DNA of 46,406 nucleotides from Auxenochlorella pyrenoidosa (lineage: Eukaryota > Chlorophyta > Trebouxiophyceae > Chlorellales > Chlorellaceae): positions 3,151,508-3,197,913 of the forward strand of contig KQ481983.1 of the NCBI GenBank assembly GCA_001430745.1, in the 5' to 3' direction. A program made the translations under genes and the position numbers. Of the stretch, positions 22,022 to 32,400 are shown piece after piece (position 1 is the stretch's first letter; each line of letters starts with the position of its first letter). A model generated the notes under the pieces. That model was not told the DNA's origin. It worked only from the letters and a program-made list of their open reading frames with translations, and did no database searches.

Positions 22022-23008
22022 CTTGCTGGTCGTCCAAGCGTCTAGCAAGGTCAATCTTAGTGTGGGCCTGCACAGAAGCTTCAACATGGAGGGTGTTGGA
22101 GGAGACGAGCACACTCCCCTCGGTGGCGGCAGCGGAAAAGGGGAGCCAGCGGCAGTGTGTAAAAGGATCTTGGCGCATGCATGCCTTAAACACGCATTTT
22201 CTAGCATCTATGCTTGCTGTTCGTCCCGCAGCAACGCCGCAGGAGCGCTGTCTGCCCTGCGGAAACTCCTGGGGCGATCGAGTACCCCCGCGACCCTGAG
22301 TACATGGCGACACATGGCAGTCTCACAGATCGGGCAGTCTCGATCGCGTCGAAGGGCCGCGGTAGCGACTGTCTCGCAAGGCCAGAAGGTTCTGCCTTTC
22401 AAAAGGGGGCTCCACGTGCTGTTGGAGCGCGGGTAGGCAGCAAAGCAGACAAGGGTACAAACTGGCCAAAGCCGTGCTTCATTCCACCACTTCTGTCCCT
22501 GCCGCCCACGTCACAGCGGCAGCGGCGCCAGTTGCCACCTCTGGCAGGGTGCCACCCCTGGCAGGGTGCCACCCAAGTCGTCAGAGCGCTGTTGCCACCG
22601 TACCAACACTTCGAGTGAATGAGCGACCTCACTGTCCAGCGAGATTCTTACTGATCTCAACATGGGGTCCATGCCACGCAGGACCGGCCATGTGCACTGC
22701 ACAGCCGCTGCTCTGTGCCTGCTGCGTCGCGCCCAAGCACTGCGATGTGTGTGATGACCATAGATCAGCATTTGGCTGCTCAAGTGCTCATCATGGAGCT
22801 GGAATACAGCTGGATTGGCGCTTCCTTCCCTTCTGTTGCAAAATGTCCCACAGCATCTGCGGACGTGCTGAGCTGGCGATTCTGAAGGATTTCATGGGCC
22901 CGGGGCTTCATACTCGCTGAGCTGTCGTGCGGCGGAGAAAAGGCGCTGCGCAGACCGACAGGCAAGGCCGAGCCCTCCCGCCTAAGTCCGAGCAGTCGAT
23001 GCCCCTGA
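22022..23008. other. Divergent intergenic region, TUG-like (-) / F-box LRR (+)
   Basis: Nearly 1 kb between two divergent start codons, less GC-rich than the genes. It must contain both promoters and 5' untranslated regions. Reading frames here show no domain or codon pattern like the real exons. A 17-base tandem duplication lies at 22541-22574. No RNA gene was recognised. Confidence 0.45.
22541..22574 (+). repeat. 17-base tandem duplication
   Basis: CTGGCAGGGTGCCACCC occurs twice back to back (22541-22557 and 22558-22574), with a degenerate partial copy just upstream. It contains the palindromic core GGCAGGGTGCC. Confidence 0.85.
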
Positions 23009-25843
23009 ATGGTTGCCCCCCAGCGCCCCGGCACGCATGTGCATCGCCTTCCTGATGAGGTGCTGGAGAAGATACTATTCTTAGCTGCAAGGTGCGCTGG
23101 GGTTCCACAGAAGTGTCGACAACCTTTCGGTTCTCCCTGCGGTGTCCGCAAACCCGCAACCGCCGGCCTGTCTGAGCAAGGAAAGGATGACTCCTGCCCA
23201 TCAACCATGCTTGCAGCGAACGGCAAGCAGACGGCAGCGGCGCCGCCGGTGCCACTATCGCTGCTTCCACCGTCGCTGGCGGGAGCGAGGTGTGCTGCGC
23301 CACGTGCGCTTCCAGCGGCTCGGCTGCCAGCCCCAGCGGCGCGGCTGTGTATCCACATGTGTGCCAGCGCTGGCGGCGAGTGTGGAACACGTCCACGCTG
23401 CTGCACGCCACGCTCAGCCTGGACCTGGCAGCGCTTGAGGCGCAGGCGCAGCGCGGCCCCGCTGGCCTGCCCTCGCTGCTGGCCCTGCTGGCGCAGCGCG
23501 GCCAGGCGGCACGGCGCCTGTGGCTGCACAGCGAGGGCGGGCAGCTGCGCATGGCTGACGTGCTGCGCCTGGTGGCGCCGCCGCTGCAGTCTGTGTTCCT
23601 GGGCGCCGGGGCGCCGCCTGCCAGCTGCCAGCTGCTGCTCCGCCGCTTCCCGGCGCTGCGCTCGTTGGACCTGTCTGCGGCAGCATGCAGCAGCACCGGC
23701 ACAGGCCTGGCTGGGTTCACCCAGCTTGAGGAGCTGACACTGCGGGAGGGCGCACCACCTGCGCTGCTCAGGTGAGGAGTGTCAGAGAGGGCCGGCCTGC
23801 CTGGGGCGAGCGCTGGCTGTGGCTGAGATGCCGCTCCCTGCAGCCGGAAGTGCCCTTGCCCGCTGCCCGCATGCACCGCCACGCTCAGGCTGGGCGGCTG
23901 CTGCCCTCCCATGCAGGTCCCTGGCGGGCTTGCCGCGGCTGCGCCTGCTGTCGCTGACGCTGGTTGGCGGTGCTGTGCCGCACCGGGAGCTGGGAACGCT
24001 GGCAGGGCTGGAGGAGCTGCACATCTACCTGGCGCACCCCACGCCTGCCCGCTTCGACTTCCAACCCAGTGAGAGGCCATCCCGGGAGGCGGAGCCTGCT
24101 GGCAAGCAAGCCTGGCTCTGCGTGCTAGGCTTGCTGGTGGATTTGTGGTCGCTCTGGTGCGCGCTCTTGTGGGCAAGCCTCCTGCCCGCCAGACCAACCT
24201 GTGCATGCCCAACCTTTGTCCTCCATCCTGCGCCTACAGGCGCGCTGGCGGCGCTGCGCCGCCTGCGCTGCATCCTGCTGATAGCGCCCAGCTCGCTGTG
24301 CGAGGCGCTGACCCTGGGGCCCGGGCTGCCTCAGCTGGACAGCCTGCGGGAGCTGCAGGTGTGTCCCAAATCTATGTCTGGAGCATCCGCTGCATCGCCA
24401 GCACCTGGCTGCCGTCTTCACGTGCTGGGCCTGGGCCTGGCCTGGATGCGTGTGGCCCAGACGCACACCTGGCAAGCAAGTGCGGCCCCCTCCCCACCCC
24501 ACGCACGCCACCACCACACCGCCACCAACACCTATTTATGCCTTTCGACTGTCCGCCGCAGGTGGACAGCCGTGTGGACCAGCTGCCCCCCGACCTGTGG
24601 AACTGCCAGCAGCTCACCAGGCTCGACCTGGACCTCAAGGGCTCGGCGTCGCTGCCCCCCCCGCCAGCGGCGGCAGCCCACGCCTCTGCCCCAGCCCCGC
24701 TGCCGGCCCTGCAGCAGCTGCGCCTGGTTGGCTGCCGCCTGCCCGGCGGCGCGCTGCCCCCGGCGGTCTGCTGCCTGCCGGGCCTGCGGCATCTGGAGGT
24801 GCAGCGCTGCGGGCTGACCAGCGGCTGCATCCAGCACGGCCTGCCTCACCAGATCAGCCAGCTGGCGCAGCTGGTGAGGCACAGCAGCGCTGGTGGCCCG
24901 GGCACCAGGCAGCCTGCCCGGGCTTCCTCCTGCAGCCTATGACCTGGACCTCTCGAGCAGGCGTGCAGCTGTGTCGCTGCCCATAACCGACCCTGTCCCG
25001 CTGCCCTGCCCCGCAGACACACCTGAGCCTGGCGGGCAACAGCCTGAGCAGCGTGGCGCCGCTGGCGGCGCTGCCAGCGCTGCGCCACCTCGACTGCTCT
25101 GCCAACCCGCTGAGCTGGCTGCCGCCCGGGCCCTACCTCCAGTCGCTCGAGACCCTGCTGCTTGCTTCCACATCGGTGACTGTGGTGAGCTTTGGCCCCG
25201 CCCCGTTGGCTCCCAAGGCCGCCTGCCCGATGTTGGCCCCTCCTGCCGTGTCTGCTCGCCGGCGCGCCTTTCACCGCCACGGCCAGCACGGCCCTCCCCT
25301 CAGCGCTGTCGCGTCAACTCATTTGCCGGCGGCGCCCCCCGCCTGGGCTGCTGCGTGCAGGTGCCCCCGGTGCTGGCCGCCGCGTGCCGGCTCGAGGTGC
25401 TCGACCTGTCGGGCCTGCCCGGGCTGCAGGTGTCGCTGGGCGACGTGCGCTGCACCCTGGCCCGCATGCCCCGCCTCTCGCTGCTCCTGCTGGGCAAGCA
25501 GGCGGCCTGCCCGGGCATGCCGCCGGGCGGGCCCCCCGGCCTGGAGTGGCGCACGCCCTCGGTGGCGGCCCTGGTGGCCCTGGGCCAGGCGCTGCCCCAC
25601 CTCCAGGTGCGTGGCTGCCCAGGCTGCTGCGGGGGCGGCGGGGCGTGCACAGCTGGCGGGTCAGAGTGTCGTGACGCCACAGGCGGGCCGCTCACGGCGC
25701 CCGTTGCACCTGCTGCCTGTCAGCGCACGGGGTGGGCCTTACACCCCCGGTCTGTCTGCCACAGCAACCCACCCTGCCCGTGCTCTCCCGTTTCCAAGCA
25801 GGTGGACTTTGAGCACACGGCCGCCGAGTTTGAAGGCATCTGA
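23009..25843 (+). CDS. F-box and leucine-rich-repeat protein
   Basis: Likely substrate receptor of an SCF ubiquitin ligase. Exons: 23009-23091, 23331-23771, 23917-24068, 24240-24358, 24562-24873, 25017-25184, 25361-25606, 25802-25843; 520 aa. The F-box is split by intron 1: VHRLPDEVLEKILFLAA in exon 1 and VYPHVCQRWRRVWN at the start of exon 2. Two acceptors six bases apart (exon start 23331 or 23337) both keep the frame. Leucine-rich repeats follow, for example FPALRSLDLSAAA, LAGLPRLRLLSLTLVG, LPGLRHLEVQRCGL, LPALRHLDCSANPLSWLP and RLEVLDLSGLPGLQ. The repeats are irregular and separated by Pro/Ala loops. All introns are GT-AG. The target protein is not predictable. Confidence 0.78.
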
Positions 25844-26634
25844 CGCAACTGGAGCGCCCTGTGACATGCCAGGGACATGAATCCATCCGACGCAGCGCGC
25901 CTCCGCCACCACACCTACGCGCCTGCGCACACCAACGACCCCCCTGTACACCACCCAGCCAGGGCAGCCCGCCTGCAGCACACCATTGAGCTGGCTGCCC
26001 AGTGAGCTGCTGCACCATGAAACCAACACGCACCCAACGACGCTCGGAACATCCAAGATACCAGCAAGCATTGCGGCCGCGTTTTCCCCCCGACGGCCTG
26101 TCTTCATGCCTGCATGCAGCATACATTACATCACCTTACCCAGCCATCATCCTGCACCTGTGTCGCCTCTGTCTCGTTTGCCTTGCCTGCCACGTGTGCT
26201 AGCCTGCTTGACTTGCCTTTATGCCAACCCTGCGGCGTCCATCATTCCTTTGCGGCGTGACCGTGGTGCACCATGTCATCTCATCATGCTCTGCTTGAGC
26301 GACCTTTGTTCTGTTGCTGCCTGCCGGTTGTCAACCATGCTCTGTACACCCGCTTGCGTTGCACCCATTGTACGCCTCATGCACAAGCAGGCAGCTGGCG
26401 CCCATTGCTTACATGCCGTTGCCTCCTGTTTGCCTCCCCACATGCCCAGCTGAGCGAATGAAAGACTGTAGAGCTCCCTACTCAGGCACACATTCTGCCC
26501 GTGTGACGAGCCCAGGACGGAAAGAGGTTGACACACATTCAGTACGAACAAGGGCGCCAGCTCCTGACAGCTACAAGCAGCAGGCGCACTACATGGGCAT
26601 GCTGGGGCTCTAGAACAGCGCAACGGCAGGGCTT
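25844..26634. other. Convergent intergenic region, F-box LRR (+) / TIM21-like (-)
   Basis: About 790 bases, the least GC-rich long stretch in this half of the window. No coding evidence on either strand. Minus-strand TGTAA signals at 26409-26413 and 26126-26130 suit the TIM21-like gene. Long 3' untranslated regions from both sides probably fill it. Confidence 0.5.
26409..26413 (-). terminator. TGTAA poly(A) signal (minus strand)
   Basis: TGTAA on the minus strand, about 220 bases downstream of the stop codon of the TIM21-like gene. Confidence 0.4.
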
Positions 26635-29236
26635 TCAAGCCGCACGCGCGGCCGCCACCGGCTGGGGCTCGCTCTTCTCCGCCGCCGCTGCAGCGCCATC
26701 GGTGGCCGCCAGCGGCGCCGGCCCCCCGCTGGCCTGCTTGGCCCACCTGGCCCAGCGCTGCTTGGCCCCCAGCTCCACCTTCTCCCAGAAGTACAGCCCG
26801 CCCCCCTGGTCCAGCGGCCTGGGCTGCTTGGCTGCCGTGGCTGCGGCGGCGGCCGCGGCGGCCGCCGCGCGCTCCCGCTCCTGTGCTGCGTCCTCGGCCT
26901 CGTCCTCCGCCAGGAACGCCTCCTCCATGGACAGCGCCTGGGTGGGCGCGGGGGGGTGGGAGTGTGGGGGGAGGTGGGTTGGGTTGTTGGGTTGGGGTGA
27001 GTGTAAGGTTGGGTGCGGGTGCGGGGGAGTAGTGAGGATTGAGCTGTGCGAAGCTGGGGACGTGTGCAATGGAATCCAGGCAGCCCTCCCCATGGCTCGG
27101 CCGATGCCCTGGCCGGCCCGGCCCCGCCCGGCCCCACCCGGATGAAGGGGTCTCGCAGCACGCCCAGCACGCCGCCCCGCTCGTACAGCGAGGGCCCCCC
27201 CTCCACGAAGATGCGCTGCTCGCCGCCCGCAGCGCAGGGCACATCGACAGCCAGCAGCTTGAAGTGCAGCTGGCCTGCAGGGCAGGCCAGTGGAGCAGGC
27301 ACCCCAGCCACGGGCATGAGCAGTGCTGCACAGGTGCACAGACACCGGGCCTCCTCCATGCTTTGCAGCTGGACGGCGTGCTGGCGGGGCAGCACGACGA
27401 GTAACGCCAGTGCAGGAGAGGCTAACAGTTCCGACAGGCTTGGCGCACGCGCCAGCGCGGCACCAGAAACTGTGCCCATCTCCACACCCAGGCCCTCTCC
27501 CGGCTGTGCCGCCCAGCCTGAGCCCCCACCGTGCCGCTTCTTTGCTTCCAGCGACACCAGGCCGCGCCGCTCTGCGCCCTTGAGCGGGACTGCAGGGGGA
27601 GGGGGGCCACGGCGCGAGTGGGCCGTGCCTGGGCGCTGCAGCATGCAGCCAGCAGGCAGGCTGCACGCCTGTTGTGCCATGCCGACAGCGGTATGGCCCA
27701 GGGGCGCCTTGCTCACTGCTAGCAAGCAGAAACAATGCCCGCCTGCCCGGCTCACAGATCATCTGGATGCGCCTGCTCTGCACCCTGGGGCGCAAGCCGC
27801 GGAAGCGGATGCCGCCGCCGGTCAGCACGCTGGCCTGCACGGGGGACCCCGCCAGGGGCGCGCCCATCACCTGCACGGGCGGGGCAGGGCAAGGAGGGGT
27901 CAAGGCGCCCGGGTGCAGGCTAATTGAACAACCACAAGTCGAGCTGGTTGCTCGGCATATGGAGGGGCCAAGGTGGCTGCTTCCATGCACACAGTTAAAC
28001 CCTCGGGTTGCAACTGGACCGGCATGCCAGTAAGGTGCCAGCAGCCTCTGTGAGTAGTGGCGTCTGCTGCCCTCCTGCCAAGATCCTGCCCCTGAGCGCG
28101 GGCGCTGCTGCCAGCAGCGCTGAGCTTGCCTCGAGCAGGCCAGGGTGTGTGTTGAGCCGATACATGGCCAGGCGGTACACGGCTGCGGGGAGGGATGGGC
28201 AGGGGCACAGGTGGATGCCGGGAACAGGCAAGCCTGCTGAGCAAGCTGCCCTGCCCAAGAGCTGCAACCTACCAGCAGCCGGGCACATGTCCAAGCGCCC
28301 ACTGCAGCTCAGCGGCAGCGGCAGGGCCCTCACCGGCGGGGTCAATTGTGTACCGCCTGCGCAGGTAGAGGTAGCCAAAGGCGACCGCCGAGGCCGACAG
28401 GGCCAGCAGGCCGGGGCCTGCTGCCGTGCCCTCCACGTCGACAAACACCTGGGTGGCATGGCGGGGGAGGGACAGCGTGCGCAGGTGCATGGATAGCGTT
28501 AGTGGACACCGTTTTGGCACGCCAAGTGGGCTGGCATACAGCCATGCAGCAGCTCTACCTGGCAGACTATACTCAAAAGGCAGGAGGGCAGAGAGAGGTG
28601 GCGCCAGGCAGGGTGGGCCAGCCGTGCAGCAACTGCAGGCTTTCCCTCACCCCGCTAGCGGCCAGCAGCAGGCGCCAGGTGGCATAGCACGTGCCCGCTG
28701 CCGCTGCTGCAATGATGGCGTTGTGGTGGTTGTGCCAGAAGGCGGTCAGCTGCAGGCTGATCACGCGGTTGACCGCCCCGGGGGTCTGCAGGTGCAGGAG
28801 GGAGCGGTGGGCGCGCTTTCCCGTCGCGATACATGTGTCAGCTAGCCCCCCTCGTGGTCTGCACTTCGACCCTACCCATGTGGGTAGCCGGCCCCCTGCA
28901 TTGCTGCCTCACCTGGGCTGCGTTGACCAGCTGCTGAGCAGAGGTGGGAAGCGCTCGGTAGAGGGCATCCGGCGCTCGTGCCGCCGCAGCACCAGCCGCC
29001 TTGACCGCGCCTGCAGAGCGCTCCGCGATGCTGCGCAAGCGCTGAGCTGCCTCGGACAGCGTCTCCTTTGCACTGCCGCTGAAAGGGCGGGCCAGGGCCA
29101 GGGCTGCAGCCAGGCCCACCCCGCCCGCCGGCGCCGCCGCTGCTGCCGCTGCTGGCCCCCTAAGCAGCCCGCCGGCAGCTGCAGCGCCCTGAATGCCCTG
29201 ACCCCACAGCTGCGCCGCGCATGCGCGGCGCAGCAT
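26635..29236 (-). CDS. Mitochondrial inner-membrane protein, TIM21/COA1-like (plant type)
   Basis: Exons (descending): 29236-28913, 28785-28651, 28448-28334, 28182-28130, 27870-27756, 27589-27530, 27274-27138, 26937-26635; 413 aa. The N-terminus (MLRRACAAQLWGQG) is a presequence with a plant-style cleavage motif ARPF/SGSA near residue 52. Two hydrophobic segments (NAIIAAAAAGTCYATWRLLL and LLALSASAVAFGYLYL) are followed by an alpha/beta domain: MYRLNTHPGLLEVMGAPLAG, QSRRIQMIFPLKGAERRGLV, SLEAKKR and FKLLAVDVP. The pattern of HPGLLEVMGAPL, a buried strand and a second strand resembles the TIM21/COA1 fold used in inner-membrane translocation and cytochrome oxidase assembly. I recall plant proteins of this form annotated as import inner membrane translocase subunit, but the exact role is unknown. 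The C-terminus is an Ala/Glu-rich helix. Intron 4 has a GC donor (minus strand, from 28129). Confidence 0.6.
26941..27020 (+). repeat. G-rich simple repeat in intron 7 of the TIM21-like gene
   Basis: GGGTGGG / GTTGGGTTG units on the plus strand, hence C-rich in the minus-strand transcript, in the last intron of the gene. Similar tracts occur in introns at 11286 and 17500. Confidence 0.5.
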
Positions 29237-29490
29237 GGGTCTTGGAGCTCCTGGCGCTGCTTTTGCTTTCAATTGGCCTCCTGCGGCAAACCTTGGGCCG
29301 ATCCAGCCTCCCACAGCCTCTCTGCGAGTGTCGAAGGCGGCGCAAATCGCAGATCGCCGCCCAGCAGCCTAAATTCCAGAGTGGCAGCGCAGCATGGGCA
29401 GGTGGGATCCCAAGAAGACCTCTGTCTACACTAGTCTTTTGAAATCAACTTCGATCACGCCCTGCTACGTTCCTGCAGCGCCCCGGCGCG
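29237..29490. promoter_or_regulatory. Bidirectional promoter, TIM21-like (-) / golgin (+)
   Basis: 254 bases between divergent start codons. The middle part (29370-29470) is A/T-richer. No TATA box or named motif could be assigned; the call rests on arrangement. Confidence 0.45.
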
Positions 29491-32400
29491 ATGTGGGGCA
29501 ACTTGAGCCAGCGGGTGGGAGCTGTGGCCGCTGCCGCCAAGAATGTCGCGGGCAAAGTGGCTGCAGAAGCCATGGAAACTGTGCAGGAGATCCGGCAGGT
29601 GCACACGGTGAGCGACCTGTCTGCAGCGGCTTTTTGTTTTGGCGAGCTCCCGTTGCGATCTGGCGGCCCATTTCGCCCGGCCAGACCCGCGGAAAGTGTA
29701 TGGGGCCGGATCAGGGCGCCCTGGTGTCGCTGGCAGCAACACCACCGCTCCAGTCCCCGCCGCCAGGGCGTGCTGCTCCCGCTGTTCGATGTTTGAAAGC
29801 GCTCTACTTTCATGCATGGTGCATGCCTTTTTTCAAGTTTCGTGCAATAAGCGCTGTGTCCAACGTGATGCAGGATGAATGGGCCAAGCAGCGCGAGCAG
29901 GAGCGACTCCAGGCAGCGTCAGGGGGTGCCATGTACGAGCCTGGTGCAGGATACACAGTGCAGACAGCCGGGCCATTTGACGGCCCTCCCGGCTTTGCAG
30001 CAGGTTCTTTTGGTCCACCTCAGACGGCATCAGGAGCACAACTGCAGCCCTGGCAACCGCCACCGCCGTTGCAGCAGCAGCCTTCAAATGCCACGGCTGC
30101 CAGCAATGGAGCTGCTCCAGCGCCACCGCCGCCCCCACCTTTCTTCAATCCTCAGGCACTGGCATCCACTCCAGCAGCAGCACCGCCGCCACAACCTCTG
30201 GCCCCTGCACAGCCTCCGGCAAATGCTGGCCGCCCACTGTCGCCCGGTGCCGCAGCGCCGCACGCAGCGCCGCATTTCCTGCCGCCACCGATGGCAGCGA
30301 AAGCGGGCAGGCCTTCAGCAGGCCCCTCTGCAGGCCCAGCAGCCCCGCCAGCTGTTGCAGCGGCGCCGCCCGCAGCAGGGCCACCGGCGGCGGCGGCAGG
30401 CGGCGCTGCAGCAGATGTGACGTCCCGCCTGGCGGCGCTCAAAGCCAAGCTGCAGGCCGACAAGGCCCGCCTGTCGGCTCCTGCCAGCCGCACCACCAGC
30501 CTGTCTGCGGGGAGCTCAGCCGTGGGGTCTCCCAGGCGGGGCACCACCTCTGGCTCTGCTGCCAGCCTAAGCCAGCTGGCCGAGGCTGGGCCAGCCCCGG
30601 TGGAGGAGCAGCGACAGCCGCCGGCTCCGGCAGCGGGCCCAGCGGGCGGCACTCGCGTAGCAGCAGGCGCTGCGGCGGGGCAGCCGCCCTCGCCGGTGCG
30701 CTCCCCGCCGCAAGGGGAGGCGCCTGCTGCTGTGTTCGAGGCCTCTCTTGCACAGGTGGCACCAGAGGAGCAGGCGCCGCAGGCAGCCCTGTCTGCCTAT
30801 GAGCAGCAGCAGCAGCAGCAACAGTGGGCAGGTCCCAGCAACGGCGGCGTGCAGCCCCCACAGGAGGCGGGGCTCTTCCATGCCTATGCCCCCGCCCACG
30901 CCGACCATCAGCCGGAGCACCAGCACCCCAGCTGGCTGCCCACGCCGGTGCCATTCCACGCAGCAGCGGGCGCGCAGGCGCTTGTGCCGCCGGGGAGCAG
31001 CAGGACGGCATCCATCACCTCTGCCGCCGCCTCTGCCAGCAGTACGCCTCGGGCTGGCGGGCGCGGTGCGCCTGCCTCAGCTGCCAATGCGGCCACCGGA
31101 TCTGAGGTGCCAGCAGCTGCAGTTGCTGCTGGCGCGATGGCCAGCGCTGCTGAGGGGGCGCCAGAAGCAGCGACAGCAGCAGCCGGCGACCATGCCGCCT
31201 TGCCCATGGCAGGGCCGCCAGCTGCAAGCAACGGGCCGGCTTCCGCAGCTGCTTCGCTGGCTGGGCTGCAGCAGATGGAGAGGCAGGAGGCAGGGCCAGC
31301 TCAGCAGGAGCTGCAGGCGTTGCGCCGGGAGCTTGAAGGCGAGCGCCAGGCGGCGGCATCGTTGGCGGAGCAACTTGAGGCAGTGAAGCAGCAGCTTGCG
31401 GTGGCCAGCAGCGGCCAGGTGGAGGCTCAGCGGCAGGCGGAGGAGGCGGCACAAATGTCCCAGGCGGACAAGGCGGCCCTGGCTGAGCTGGCGGAGCAGC
31501 TGGCGGCTGCCAGGCTGGCGGCGGCGCAGCTGGAGGAGGAGAGGGCGGCGCACGAGCGCACGCGGCAGCAGCTTCACGCGCTGTCAGAGGCCCAGCATGA
31601 CCGCTCCGACCGCTCCGATCATATGCATGCCATGCTGGCAGAGCTCCAGGAGCAGCTGGCAGAGGAGGCTGCCGCCAGGCAGGCAACAGCAGCCCAGCTT
31701 GCAGCAGAGCAGGAGCGCGTGGCGGCGGCGCAGCAGGAGGCGGCCGCGGCGCAGCAGCGTGCAATGGAGGCGGAGCAGCAGGCGGCGGCGCAGGCAGCGG
31801 CGGCAGCTGCCGAGCAGCGGGCAGCGGAGGACCTGCAGGCAGCGCTGGCTGGCCGGGATGCTTACTGGCAGCAGGAGCTTGCCCAGCAGGTTGCGGCGCT
31901 GGATGCCGCGCAGGCGGAGAGCAGGCAGCTGGCAGCCGAGCTCGCGCAGCTGGCGGCCAGCCAGCAGCCTGCAAGCGAGGCGGCTGCAGAGGCTGCCAGG
32001 CTGCAGGGGGAGGTGCAGGCCACCCACGAGGAGCTGCTCAGCGAGCGCCGCCTGGCCAGCCAGCTGCAGGCAAGGGGTGCCGTACAGAGGAGTGCAAGAG
32101 CCTGTGCCTGTGCTCGACTCACCACCCGCTTGCTTCAAGTACAGGCACCTGTTGGTGGCACGTGCACCCGGTCTGGACCTCTCTTGGCGCTTGCTTGTCG
32201 CCTCACCCGGGCCCGGTGTGTGCGCTGCAGGCCGAAATCAGCAGCCTGCAGGCACGTTCGTTGCAGCAGGCGCAGGCAGCAGCCGCTGCGACGGCGGCGC
32301 ACCAGGGCGATGCCAGCGGCTTGGAGCGGGAGCTTGCGGCGGCACGCAGCGAGTGCCAGCTGCTGCAGCTTGAAGTGGAGCGCCTGCAGCAGCGGGAGCA

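Noticed and set aside
22022..23008. A possible extra gene in the divergent intergenic region
   Set aside because: Several open frames of 75-200 codons exist on both strands, but none has domain resemblance, a consistent splice structure or codon pattern like the neighbouring genes.
29394..29873. An earlier in-frame ATG (29394) giving a continuous frame into golgin exon 2
   Set aside because: The frame would read through a sequence with strong donor (GTGAGC) and acceptor signals. The ATG at 29491 in another frame gives a sensible amphipathic N-terminus after splicing.
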